Assembly (NCBI GenBank): GCA_963792655.1 | Contig: CAWBWU010000006.1 | Span: 248,001-312,000, forward strand | Direction: 5' to 3' | DNA length: 64,000 bases | From: DOZZ01 sp963792655 | Lineage (GTDB): Bacteria > Acidobacteriota > Terriglobia > Bryobacterales > Bryobacteraceae | Shown: positions 27,350 through 35,281 of the stretch, one piece after another | Numbering within the stretch: the stretch's first letter is position 1 | How the letters are laid out: every line of letters starts with the position of its first letter | Notes under the pieces: generated by a model | Database searches by the model: none | What the model saw: the letters and a program-made list of their open reading frames with translations, nothing else | Told to the model about the DNA's origin: nothing | Made by a program: the position numbers and the translations under genes

Positions 27350-27512
27350 GATGAAGCGGTCCAACCAGTCTGACCCTGCGTGAGCATTTCTGCGCATCGC
27401 GCAGCGTAGCTCACGTGACGAGATTCCAGCCGTACTCAATTCCATGGGGTAACCCCACAGAGAACACACCGCACCCGAAAGCTTGGCACGTTCGAACTTG
27501 GGCCGCTTCACC
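27350..27512 (-). ncRNA. candidate retron msr-msd RNA
   Basis: On the minus strand, GGTGAAGCGGCCC (27512-27500) can pair with GGACCGCTTCATC (27362-27350): 12 of 13 positions pair, with one G-U and one mismatch, giving the a1/a2 ends of a 163-base RNA. Inside it a strong hairpin (27415-27379) has arms CGTGAGC/GCTCACG, a 4x4 internal loop, then CTGCGC-GAT-GCGCAG; this would be the msd stem. A smaller TGGGG-TTA-CCCCA hairpin (27457-27445) would belong to msr. The order and position directly before the RT match known retrons. The branching guanosine cannot be assigned. The 8-bp perfect core of a1/a2 alone could occur by chance. Confidence 0.55.
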
Positions 27513-27586
27513 GCTGAATCATAGCAACGCAGGAAGCTCGGGGTGGCGGGAAACATTGAATATCCCGGCGGCGGTAGACTGAAGTC

Positions 27587-27796
27587 GTGTCCGACGCCGA
27601 GATCCAGGTTGTGTCTAACGCGGCGGGTGAGCCCACTGCTGTAATTGTGCCGATCGCGCTCTGGAACGAGATTACGTCAGAGCGGGAAACCGCCTATTTA
27701 TTACAATCAGAAACCATGCGCCTCCGGCTAAAAGATGCGCTCGACGGCAGAGCGGGTGTACCACTCGACGACGCCTTGCTCAAACTAGGCTTGTGA
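27587..27796 (+). CDS. Phd/YefM-type antitoxin
   Basis: The 69-residue protein starts at GTG (MSDAEIQVVSNAAGEPTAVIVPIALWNEI in pieces), then has a helical tail ending in VPLDDALLKLGL, the usual pattern of Phd/YefM antitoxins: a DNA-binding N-terminal fold and a toxin-binding tail. Its TGA overlaps the GTG of the following toxin fragment (GTGA), the classic toxin-antitoxin overlap. The toxin is truncated, so this is probably an orphan antitoxin. It is divergent from the retron and only 74 bases from the candidate RNA. Confidence 0.75.
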   Translation: MSDAEIQVVSNAAGEPTAVIVPIALWNEITSERETAYLLQSETMRLRLKDALDGRAGVPLDDALLKLGL

Positions 27797-27852
27797 GGAG
27801 CATCGAATTCGCCACCGGCGCGTTCGAAGACCTGGCATGGTGGGCAGAACAG
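27793..27852 (+). pseudogene. truncated YoeB/Txe-family toxin
   Basis: The first 20 codons (MRSIEFATGAFEDLAWWAEQ) match the start of YoeB/Txe mRNA endonucleases, in which the next residues are usually basic (DRKK-like). Here the similarity stops at about 27852 and the sequence passes straight into the tail of the convergent beta-propeller gene (stop at 27864). About 60-65 residues, including the catalytic Glu/Arg/His, are missing. The frame stays open for 61 codons but the rest is the reverse complement of that gene. Confidence 0.7.
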
Positions 27853-27863
27853 GAGTCAGTCTA

Positions 27864-28856
27864 CTACTGGCCGATTTCCAACACCACAAAGCTATCCGGC
27901 AGCATCGGGCCGTGCGGGTGTTCGCCTTTTGCACCTGCGGGCGCCGGGCCGTACTTTGCGGTCACCACGAATACATGATGCGACTTCGGATCGAACGCCA
28001 TGGTGCGAGCGCCGCTTTGCGTGGGAACGTTCTGCAGCACTTCGTACTTGCCGTTCTTTTCCTGCGCCACGGTCAGCGTGCCGGCTTCACCATTGGATGA
28101 GAACGCAAGACCTTTTTCCTGATCGAAACCATTGGCGTCCACGCCCGCACCGATCGGCACCTTCGCAATCACTTTGCCGGCATCCACATCGGTAACGAAC
28201 ATCATTTCGTCACAGCCCGAGAATGTGCGGCGCTTCTTCAGATCGATCGCGAGACCACTGGGCTCTTTACAGCCCGTCATCTTCAACCGCTTCACTACGG
28301 TGCCGGCTTTGGCATCCAGCTCCACCAGTTCCGCCGTGTCTTCGATGTTCACAAAGACATGTCCTCTGCCATCGGACACCGCGCCTTCGGGCTTACCGCC
28401 CAGCTTCAGCGTGTTTGTCACCTTGCCGGCGCTCGCGTCGATCAGCGTCGCATCCGCCGAACCGCCATTGAATGTGATCACTTTTCCCGATGGCTCGTCG
28501 TAGAGAATGAAGTCGGGATTTTTCCCGGTGGGGATCTTCGCTTTCGTCGATAGATCTTTCAGATCAAAAACGACGACGTCGTTCGCACGGCCTGCGCTCA
28601 CGAAACCTTTGCCCAGCTTGGTCGCGAGGGCGATGCCATGCACACCCGGCGTGTCGGCAATCTCGCCGACGGTCTTACCGCTCGCGATGTCCACTACGGC
28701 AACGTGCGTACCGCGCGAGATGAAGAGGCGATTCTTGTCGGAATCAACGGTCAGGTAATCCCATCCGCCGGCGCCGGGCACGTGGATGGTGCGCAGTACC
28801 TTCATCTGAGCGCAAAGCGGAAGAGCAAGCAGGAGGGTGGCGATAAGTCTGGTCAT
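27864..28856 (-). CDS. secreted YncE-like beta-propeller protein
   Basis: The 330-residue protein begins with a signal peptide (MTRLIATLLLALPLCAQ). Repeated blade motifs follow: NRLFISRGTHVAVVDIASGK, KGFVSAGRANDVVVFDLKDL, GHVFVNIEDTAELVELDAKAG, MMFVTDVDAGKV and HHVFVVTAKYG. This is the YncE/surface-antigen type of seven-bladed propeller, probably periplasmic and involved in binding rather than catalysis. The start at 28856 is picked for the signal peptide. Confidence 0.82.
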   Translation of the reverse strand: MTRLIATLLLALPLCAQMKVLRTIHVPGAGGWDYLTVDSDKNRLFISRGTHVAVVDIASGKTVGEIADTPGVHGIALATKLGKGFVSAGRANDVVVFDLKDLSTKAKIPTGKNPDFILYDEPSGKVITFNGGSADATLIDASAGKVTNTLKLGGKPEGAVSDGRGHVFVNIEDTAELVELDAKAGTVVKRLKMTGCKEPSGLAIDLKKRRTFSGCDEMMFVTDVDAGKVIAKVPIGAGVDANGFDQEKGLAFSSNGEAGTLTVAQEKNGKYEVLQNVPTQSGARTMAFDPKSHHVFVVTAKYGPAPAGAKGEHPHGPMLPDSFVVLEIGQ

Positions 28857-28905
28857 GAGTAAGTAAAGACGATGCCGACGTGGCTCGCCGTTACCGAACA
28901 GCTTA

Positions 28906-29673
28906 CTAGAAAGGCAACCGGGTGCGCGGGCTATTGTTGTTACGTTTCGGTTGCTGAGCAACAGGCGTGTCGGAGAACCGTCGCGTCGTGGCGTTTCCGA
29001 AGTTCAACTCCGATCCATTGAATTCGATCGGGCGATCTAGAACCATTTCGATGGTGCTGCCCTTGGCCAGCACGGCATCCGGACCGCGGCTGAGCAGCAC
29101 GCCCATCAATCCGGCCGCAGCCCCCGCGCCTGCGCCAATGCCCGCGCCCATCCCGACGTTTTTCGCGACCGAGCCCAACAGCACACCTGCCGACGCGCCC
29201 GCCGCTGTTGCTTCACCGATCGTGCGCATGTCGCCCGCCTTATTGCTGTCGCTGACCACCTTGCCCTCACGACGCTCCAGGGTTTCTGCGCCGGCGCCAT
29301 CCACGGCGGACATGCGTGCCCGGAAGTCGCGCGTTACGCCATTCGGCAGCGTCAAAGTGTCGAATCGCAGAAACAACTCGCCCTTGCCCTTCACGCGCCC
29401 AGGGCGCTTGATCTGTGTCAGCGTACCGGCAACGTAGCTGCCCGGCGGAATGACGATACGCCCGTCAACAAGAATCGGAAATACGGTTTCGAGATAGACG
29501 CGGTCACCTTCTGCCGAATGCTTCGTGCTCACGCTGTTGATCAGACTGAGCGGGATGTGAGTGCCGACCTTGACCGACACCGGCGCGTTGTCTACATCGT
29601 TGTCAGCGGGCGCTTGCGCGGCCACGGCGGCAGTCATCGAGCACGCCACCAGGAACAGGCGAAACATTGCCAT
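28906..29673 (-). CDS. secreted protein with a beta-rich domain and a Gly/Ala-rich hydrophobic stretch
   Basis: The protein has about 255 residues; a signal peptide (MFRLFLVACSMTAAVAAQA) starts at 29667 or 29673. The first half (VKVGTHIPLSLINSVSTKHS, ILVDGRIVIPPGSYVAGTL) recalls the beta domain of TrbI/VirB10-like proteins. A later Ala/Gly-rich stretch (GASAGVLLGSVAKNVGMGAGIG) looks like a glycine-zipper membrane segment. No secretion-system genes are near, so a VirB10 role is not supported. Function unknown. It is divergent from the first MFS gene. Confidence 0.65.
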   Translation of the reverse strand: MAMFRLFLVACSMTAAVAAQAPADNDVDNAPVSVKVGTHIPLSLINSVSTKHSAEGDRVYLETVFPILVDGRIVIPPGSYVAGTLTQIKRPGRVKGKGELFLRFDTLTLPNGVTRDFRARMSAVDGAGAETLERREGKVVSDSNKAGDMRTIGEATAAGASAGVLLGSVAKNVGMGAGIGAGAGAAAGLMGVLLSRGPDAVLAKGSTIEMVLDRPIEFNGSELNFGNATTRRFSDTPVAQQPKRNNNSPRTRLPF

Positions 29674-29764
29674 AAGTGTTGTACGTCCTAACCTCTCCAG
29701 TGTAAACGCGCGAAGTAACGCCTTCGTTTCGCCGTGGCGCGCAATCCGCCATACGATAAGCAGA

Positions 29765-31003
29765 ATGCAAACTGAAACGGCAGCAGCGGTCAGCCGGTGG
29801 TGGCGCGTGGTGGGCGGTCTTCTGATGAACATCGCGCTCGGCACGCTTTATGGATGGAGCGTATTCGTTGCGCCGCTCGAATCGCGTTTCGGCTGGAAGC
29901 GCGCGCAGACCTCGATGGTGTTCACCATTGCAGTCATCGTGTTTGCGTTGAGCTTCGTGTTGGCGGGCAGACTCCAGGATCGCTTTGGACCGCTGCCCTG
30001 CTCCCTCGCGGGCGGCATACTCGTCAGCCTCGGGTTCTATCTATGCGCGTACACCACGAGCTTGACGTATCTCTACATCTGTTTCGGCGTGATCGGAGGA
30101 CTAGGCAACGGCTTCGGGTACGCCACGCCCATACCCGTGATGGCCAAGTGGTTCCCCGACAAACGCGGGCTGGCGATTGGACTTGCGGTGGGAGGCTATG
30201 GCGCGGGCTCGGCCATCTTCGGGCCGCTGGCGCAGTTGAAACTGATCCCGGCGTATGGGCTGCCTGCGACATTCAAGATTCTCGGCGTAATTTTCTTCGT
30301 GATGACGATGTGCGGCGCATTGTTATTGCGCAACCCGCCTGCAGGCTATCGCCCAACCGGATGGACTCCCAGCGCTACACAAACATCGTTGACGCGAGAC
30401 TTCACGCCCGCTGAAATGTTGCGCACGCCCGCCTTCTATCTGATGTGGCTCGGCTATGCGCTGGGCTGCTCGGCAGGGTTGATGGTTATCAGCCAGCTTG
30501 TGCCTTTCGCCAAGAGCGTCGGCATCGCCGCGGCCGCACTGTCCACGATGACGCTGGTAATTGGCGCGGTTGGCAACGCGTCCGGCCGCATCTTGTCGGG
30601 TTGGATGTCGGACCGTTTGGGGCGCATCAACGTGCTTCGCACCATGATCGGCATCTCCATCTTCGCGATGCCGGCATTGTATGCAGTGGGCGGCAATGTG
30701 GCGCTGCTGTATGCATGCGTGTTCGTCGTGTACTGGTGTTACGGCACGCAGCTTTCCGTCAATGGCGTCGCGGCTTCGGACTTCTGGGGCACGCGGAATG
30801 CAGGTATCAACTACGGGATTCTGTTCACAGCCTGGGGAGTTGCGGGCATCATCGGACCGCGCATCGGCGGCGTTCTGTATGATCGCTATCACAACTATCA
30901 GTTAGCATTTCAGGTGGCGGGAGCACTCGCCGCAGTGGCCTTGCTGTGCGAGTTGTTCGCACGCAGACCCGTCGCCGTTGCACAGCCCGCGGTGCGCGTC
31001 TAA
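29765..31003 (+). CDS. MFS transporter, OxlT-like (oxalate/formate antiporter family)
   Basis: The 412-residue protein has 12 predicted membrane segments. The start MQTETAAAVSRWWRVVGGLLMNIALGTLYGWSVF (pieces) and FGWKRAQTSMVFTI are typical of the OxlT-like family, as is GLGNGFGYATPIPVMAKWFPDKRGLAIGLAVGGYG (pieces). The second half has SGWMSDRLGRINVL, the MFS loop motif. It probably moves a small carboxylate; the substrate is not proven. The next MFS gene follows after 12 bases. Confidence 0.88.
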   Translation: MQTETAAAVSRWWRVVGGLLMNIALGTLYGWSVFVAPLESRFGWKRAQTSMVFTIAVIVFALSFVLAGRLQDRFGPLPCSLAGGILVSLGFYLCAYTTSLTYLYICFGVIGGLGNGFGYATPIPVMAKWFPDKRGLAIGLAVGGYGAGSAIFGPLAQLKLIPAYGLPATFKILGVIFFVMTMCGALLLRNPPAGYRPTGWTPSATQTSLTRDFTPAEMLRTPAFYLMWLGYALGCSAGLMVISQLVPFAKSVGIAAAALSTMTLVIGAVGNASGRILSGWMSDRLGRINVLRTMIGISIFAMPALYAVGGNVALLYACVFVVYWCYGTQLSVNGVAASDFWGTRNAGINYGILFTAWGVAGIIGPRIGGVLYDRYHNYQLAFQVAGALAAVALLCELFARRPVAVAQPAVRV

Positions 31004-31015
31004 TACACTCGATGC

Positions 31016-32311
31016 GTGCCCACGCCTGAATCATCGGCCGCCATAGTGCAAGGCCAGGAGCAAGGTTCGCGCTATAGCCGCGTGCGTTTTCGCGTCGTCG
31101 CGTTCCTGATGGCGCTCGCCGCCGTGACCTATCTGGATCGCGTCTGCATCTCGATCGTCACGCCGGACATCATGCGCGACCTGCATCTGAGCACCATTCA
31201 GATGAGCTATGTGTTCAGCGCCTTCACGCTGGCTTACGCGCTCTTTGAGATTCCAACGGCATGGTGGGCAGATCGGATCGGCAGCCGCAGTGTTCTGACG
31301 CGCATCGTGCTGTGGTGGTCGGCTTTCACGATGGCCACCGCCGCGAGTTTCAGTTACGCGTCGATCCTGCTGGTGCGCTTTCTGTTCGGCATTGGCGAGG
31401 CGGGCGCGTGGCCCAACGCAGCACGTGTGTTCTCTCGCTGGATCCCTTCGCGCGAACGCGGCCGCGTGCAGGGCATCTTTTTCGCGGGCGCGCATCTCTC
31501 TGGCGGTCTCACGCCTATACTGGTTGCGTACCTCGCCACATTTCTGAACTGGCGCGTGATCTTTTTGATCTTCGGATGTGTAGGGTTGCTGTGGGCGCTT
31601 GGCTGGTATCGATGGTTTCGCGATGAGCCTCGCGAACACCGCGCCGTAAGTATCGCTGAGCGAGACTGGATTGAAAACACGCGCGGTCTTCCGCCATCGC
31701 ATTCCGGCGCGTGGCACCGGGTGTTCCGCACGCGCAGCTTGCTGCCGCTTTGTCTGCAGTATTTCGCCAACACCTATGGCTTCTACTTCTTCATCACGTG
31801 GCTGCCGACTTATCTAAGCAAACACCGCGGCATGGCAAAAGCGGAGCTCGCGCTTTTCGCGGGGCTGCCGTTGCTGTGCAGCGTCATTGCCGATGTAACC
31901 GGGGGCGTCACTACGGACGCGCTTTCGCGCCGCTTCGGGTTGCGCATCGGCCGCTGCGGTGTGGGCGCCGTTGCCTACCTGGTTGCGGCAATCGCTATGT
32001 TGAGCGGAACGCTGGCGGGTGACGCACGCATCGCGGGCATGCTGATTGCATTCGGCGGCGCCGCCTCAATGTTTACGCTGGCCCCGGCCTGGGCAACCGC
32101 GATCGAACTCGGCGGCAGTAACTCAGCCGTGCTGGGCGCGACGATGAATACCGCCGGTCAAGTCGGCGGCTTCCTGAGCCCGATCGTACTCGCCTATATT
32201 GTCGATCGCCTGCACAACTGGAGCCTACCGCTGCATGTGCTTTCGGCTCTGTATGTGATGGCGGCTTTGTCCTGGCTACTTATAAATCCACATCGAGACG
32301 AAGCTCAGTAA
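31016..32311 (+). CDS. MFS transporter, anion:cation symporter-like (hexuronate/phthalate type)
   Basis: The 431-residue protein starts at GTG. TYLDRVCISIVTPDI in the first helix, AYALFEIPTAWWADRIGSR with the loop 2-3 motif, and RFLFGIGEAGAWPNAARVFSRWIPSRERGRVQG (pieces) are hallmarks of the ACS family carrying hexuronates, glucarate and related organic anions. A central loop and a second half with YFFITWLPTYLSKHRGM follow. It is paired with the OxlT-like gene, suggesting organic-acid uptake. Confidence 0.9.
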   Translation: MPTPESSAAIVQGQEQGSRYSRVRFRVVAFLMALAAVTYLDRVCISIVTPDIMRDLHLSTIQMSYVFSAFTLAYALFEIPTAWWADRIGSRSVLTRIVLWWSAFTMATAASFSYASILLVRFLFGIGEAGAWPNAARVFSRWIPSRERGRVQGIFFAGAHLSGGLTPILVAYLATFLNWRVIFLIFGCVGLLWALGWYRWFRDEPREHRAVSIAERDWIENTRGLPPSHSGAWHRVFRTRSLLPLCLQYFANTYGFYFFITWLPTYLSKHRGMAKAELALFAGLPLLCSVIADVTGGVTTDALSRRFGLRIGRCGVGAVAYLVAAIAMLSGTLAGDARIAGMLIAFGGAASMFTLAPAWATAIELGGSNSAVLGATMNTAGQVGGFLSPIVLAYIVDRLHNWSLPLHVLSALYVMAALSWLLINPHRDEAQ

Positions 32312-32326
32312 TACAGCAGCAGGTTT

Positions 32327-33561
32327 CTAACTCGCCTTAGTCAAGCTCATTGTGCGGCCTTTCTCCCATTCTTCGAGCATGCGTCGTCCGACCGGTTCAA
32401 AAGCGGGGTGCTCTTTGCCATAGGACTCGATGAGCGGCGCGACGTCCGAGAGTGCATCGGCGATTCGAGTTAGTATCTGACGAATGCGTGGCGGAGTGCT
32501 GAGCCCGCGCGACACTCCTAATCGTTCGAGTTCTTTTCTTTGCGGCCAGCGAATCGTACCGTTCAGAGTCAGTGCCATGTTATCGGCGGCAAGGTACACG
32601 GTCGTCGTGACGACATCGTATACCGGGGCTAACCGCGCGTCGCCTAAGACATCGTCGTAACACACCCCAAAGTTCTTTAAATGCGCGTCCCCGTTACGTA
32701 CAGCGCAGTTGAGCGCGATCAAGGTAAACAGCCGTTCGAAGTCTTCACTCAGCGACGCGGGTGAGACGAATTGCGCGAAGCGTTTCAGAATCGATGTCTC
32801 GTAACTGCCGTGGTACTTCTGCTCGGTTCTGCGGGCGTTCAACACGCAGAAGTCTTCGAAGCCGCGGTAAGTGCCGTCGGCGCGTAGATCAAAGCGGTCG
32901 ACGACGAGCGCCATGCCGTCCTCAGAAAGCCGGAAACGCGGCACTTCGAGTCCGCACCGCTCCGCACTTTGAGACAGAAGAACTCGTTCGCGGCAAGCTG
33001 CGGAAACTCAGCGGCTTCCCAAAACTTCACGATGTGCGTTGCGCCCCGATAGCTGGGAGAAACGCGCAATCGTGGTTCGGCCAGAGGTAAAGAACTCTCT
33101 TGGTCGCGCACCAGCACTTTGGGCTGTACGCCGCTGACGCCGGAGAATTCCGCGAAGCGCTGCAACAAGTAGCGATAAAGTTCACCGCCGCGCCGGCTCG
33201 CGAGGATTTCATCGACCGACTGGAATGGAACGGCGTCATCCAACTGATCGTCAGGTCCGGTGTAACGAATCCGACCGACTTGTGAACGGCCAACAATGCC
33301 GATGAGATCAAACTCGTCGAAAGTACCGGTGGCTTTCGCAAAACTTAGACGAATGCGCTCCCGCAGCACGCCCTCGGGCAAATTCATCTCAAAGATGGGC
33401 GCGAGGCCGAACCGTGTGTCCCACGATTGAACGCGCACGGGCATCGTGAGCGATACAGCGCGCGCGGGCTTCGCTGGATCGAGGTAAGCAAACGCGCTGC
33501 CCCGTTCGCCCAGGCGATCAATCAGACCGGACTCAGCGCCGTCGGTCCAGGCTTTGATCAT
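32327..33561 (-). CDS. hipA: HipA-family serine/threonine kinase toxin; one frameshift
   Basis: HipA kinases phosphorylate glutamyl-tRNA synthetase (classical) or other targets and cause growth arrest. The N-terminal piece has the HipA_N-like FEMNLPEGVLRERI and FDLIGIVGRSQVGRIRY, then GVQPKVLV (P-loop-like) and HIVKFW. The C-terminal piece has DRFDLRADGTYRGFEDFCVL, NGDAHLKNFGVCYDD (catalytic Asp) and LAPVYDVVTT (metal Asp). The frames change near 32945-32970: GTGCGGAGCGG reads where GTGGCGGAGCGG would keep VAERCGLEVPRF, a missing base. If that is a sequence error the kinase is intact. It overlaps hipB by 29 bases. Confidence 0.82.
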
Positions 33562-33811
33562 CCGCGTTCTCGTTGAGCAGGTCGTCCATCGTTGGCCGGG
33601 GCGACCGGATTTCCTGAAGATTCAACTCCAGCCCAAGCGCCGCCAGAATGCGCGTCAGCTTGGAAAACCCAATCTCTCCGGTACGATGGTTCTCCAGCGC
33701 ATCGAGGGTGGCCCGGCTGACATGAGCCTTGGTGGAGAGATCGCGCTGGCTCAAGTCCAGGGCGCGCCGCCGGGTCTTGACGGCTTCACCGAACTGTTCA
33801 AGACCTTGCAT
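33533..33811 (-). CDS. hipB: HipB-like XRE antitoxin/repressor
   Basis: The 92-residue protein contains a Cro/C1 helix-turn-helix (TRRRALDLSQRDLSTKAHVSRATLDALENHRTGE in pieces) as in HipB, followed by a charged tail (NENADDQSLDRRR) that may contact HipA. It heads the hipBA operon, and its end overlaps hipA, so the two are coupled. Two near-identical inverted repeats upstream (33813-33830 and 33852-33871) are likely its operators. Confidence 0.88.
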   Translation of the reverse strand: MQGLEQFGEAVKTRRRALDLSQRDLSTKAHVSRATLDALENHRTGEIGFSKLTRILAALGLELNLQEIRSPRPTMDDLLNENADDQSLDRRR

Positions 33812-33812
33812 A

Positions 33813-33830
33813 TGCCTAATATACTAGGCA
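33813..33830 (-). promoter_or_regulatory. proximal hipBA operator
   Basis: TGCCTA-ATATAC-TAGGCA begins two bases before the hipB ATG. It shares arms and spacing with the distal site at 33853-33870. On the minus strand a TTGTTA -35 and TAGTAT -10 pair with 18-base spacing puts the -10 box inside this repeat, so binding would block transcription. Confidence 0.7.
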
Positions 33831-33851
33831 AAATTTGGTAAATCTAACAAT

Positions 33852-33871
33852 TTGCCTAATATTTTAGGCAA
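33852..33871 (-). promoter_or_regulatory. distal hipBA operator
   Basis: TTGCCTAATATTTTAGGCAA has 8-base perfect arms around TATT. Its 18-bp core is offset 40 bp from the proximal copy, about four helical turns, so two HipB dimers would lie on the same face. It abuts the stop codon of the upstream efflux gene. Confidence 0.7.
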
Positions 33872-35281
33872 TTAATTTTGCCAACCGCCGCCCAGCGCCC
33901 GGTACAGTTGCACAACGGAAACCAGCTCATCCCGCTTCAGGCGCGCCAATTGCAGTTCGCCCTGGAACAAATTCCGGTCGGCATCGAGCACCGGGAGGTA
34001 GCTGTCTAGTCCACCGCGATAGCGCAGGTTCGACAGCCTGACCGATTCCCGCAAGGCTTTTACGAATAGCTCCTGCTGCTCACGCTGTTCCGCGTTGCGG
34101 CGGTAACCCACAAGGGCGTCGGACACTTCGCGGAACGCAGTCTGAATCGCCTTCTCGTAGTTTGCGAGTGCTTCCTGCTTTTGCGCTTCCGTCAGCCGCA
34201 CACCGTTCCGGACCCGGCCCGCGTTGAAGATCGGCACAGACAGCCCGGGCGCGACGCTCCAGTCGCGCGCCGGACCCGTGAACAGGCTTGTCAGCCCGCG
34301 GCTTTGCGCGCCAAGAAAACCGGTAAGACTGATCTGCGGAAAGTACTGCGCCTTTGCCGCACCGATGTTGGCATTGGCAGCGATCAGATTTTCTTCCGCC
34401 TCCCGAATGTCCGGGCGGCGCTCGAGCAGTGCTGCGGGCAGCCCAGCCGGAACGGCGGGTGGCGGAGTGAAGTCGTCGAGCGCCTTGCCGCGAGCGACCG
34501 GCTGAGGATTGCGCGCCGCCAGCAAGCTCAACAGATTTTCAGACTGTTCGATTTGCCGCCGCGCCGCCGCTATCTGGGATGTAGCGGTATAGAGAAACTG
34601 TTCGGCCTGCCTCACATCGAGACCCGTTGCCGCGCCCCCGGTCTGCCGCAGAGTCGTCAGCCGCAAGCCGTTTTGCGCATCGACCAGCGTCTGTTGTGCG
34701 ATGTCGAGCTCAAGGTCGGCCTCTCTCAAATCGAAGTAGTTGGACGACACGTCGGCAATGAGAGTTGTCAACACGCCACGCCGGCCTTCTTCGCTTGCGA
34801 AATATTGCGCTCGCGCCGCTTCTGTCAAACGGCGGATGCGTCCCCAAACGTCGAGTTCCCACCCGAGCGAGAACCCTGTCTGCAGATAGCTGGAACTCAG
34901 GTCGGTGCCGCGCGGGATGAAGGTTGACGGCCCGATGGAAGATGGCAGAGCCGTCGTGAACGATGCAGATCCATTCAATGACGGAAGCTGCTGCGAGCGC
35001 GTGATGCCAAGCTGTGCGCGAGCTTCAAGGACGCGTGCCGACGCAATCCGCACGTCGTAGTTTTGCGCGAGCGCCGTGCGCACCAGGCTGGTGAGTTGGT
35101 CGTCATGAAACAGATCGAACCATTTGGTGTCGGCAAGCGATGGCGCGTTCGTCGCACCAGGAGGCGGCGCATCGGGCGCGCCCCGGAACTGCGGCGGCGC
35201 GCTCACGACGGGGCGGTGATAATTCGGTCCAACAGCGCAGCCCGTTGAGAACAGCGCGGCGAGCAAGAGCAAGCGCTTCAT
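33872..35281 (-). CDS. outer-membrane efflux lipoprotein, NodT/OprM family
   Basis: This TolC-like channel has 469 residues. A lipobox LFSTGC (lipidated Cys 15) precedes AVGPNYHRPVV, the classic NodT/OprM start. Two repeats of the outer-membrane efflux domain follow (WFDLFHDDQLTSLVRTAL, then ERRPDIREAEENLIAANANIGAAKAQYFPQISLTG in pieces). It exports compounds with the RND pump and adaptor encoded immediately upstream; its ATG overlaps the pump stop. Confidence 0.93.
   Translation of the reverse strand: MKRLLLLAALFSTGCAVGPNYHRPVVSAPPQFRGAPDAPPPGATNAPSLADTKWFDLFHDDQLTSLVRTALAQNYDVRIASARVLEARAQLGITRSQQLPSLNGSASFTTALPSSIGPSTFIPRGTDLSSSYLQTGFSLGWELDVWGRIRRLTEAARAQYFASEEGRRGVLTTLIADVSSNYFDLREADLELDIAQQTLVDAQNGLRLTTLRQTGGAATGLDVRQAEQFLYTATSQIAAARRQIEQSENLLSLLAARNPQPVARGKALDDFTPPPAVPAGLPAALLERRPDIREAEENLIAANANIGAAKAQYFPQISLTGFLGAQSRGLTSLFTGPARDWSVAPGLSVPIFNAGRVRNGVRLTEAQKQEALANYEKAIQTAFREVSDALVGYRRNAEQREQQELFVKALRESVRLSNLRYRGGLDSYLPVLDADRNLFQGELQLARLKRDELVSVVQLYRALGGGWQN

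Noticed and set aside
27347..27556. 69-codon minus-strand frame across the region upstream of the reverse transcriptase
   Set aside because: No family similarity or Shine-Dalgarno, odd composition, and it coincides with the inverted repeat and hairpins better explained as a structured RNA.
28906..29673. Type IV secretion component (VirB10/TrbI)
   Set aside because: Only a vague beta-domain likeness; no other secretion or conjugation gene is in the window.
33813..33871. CRISPR-like repeats
   Set aside because: Only two palindromic copies 40 bp apart in a promoter; they fit operators, not an array.
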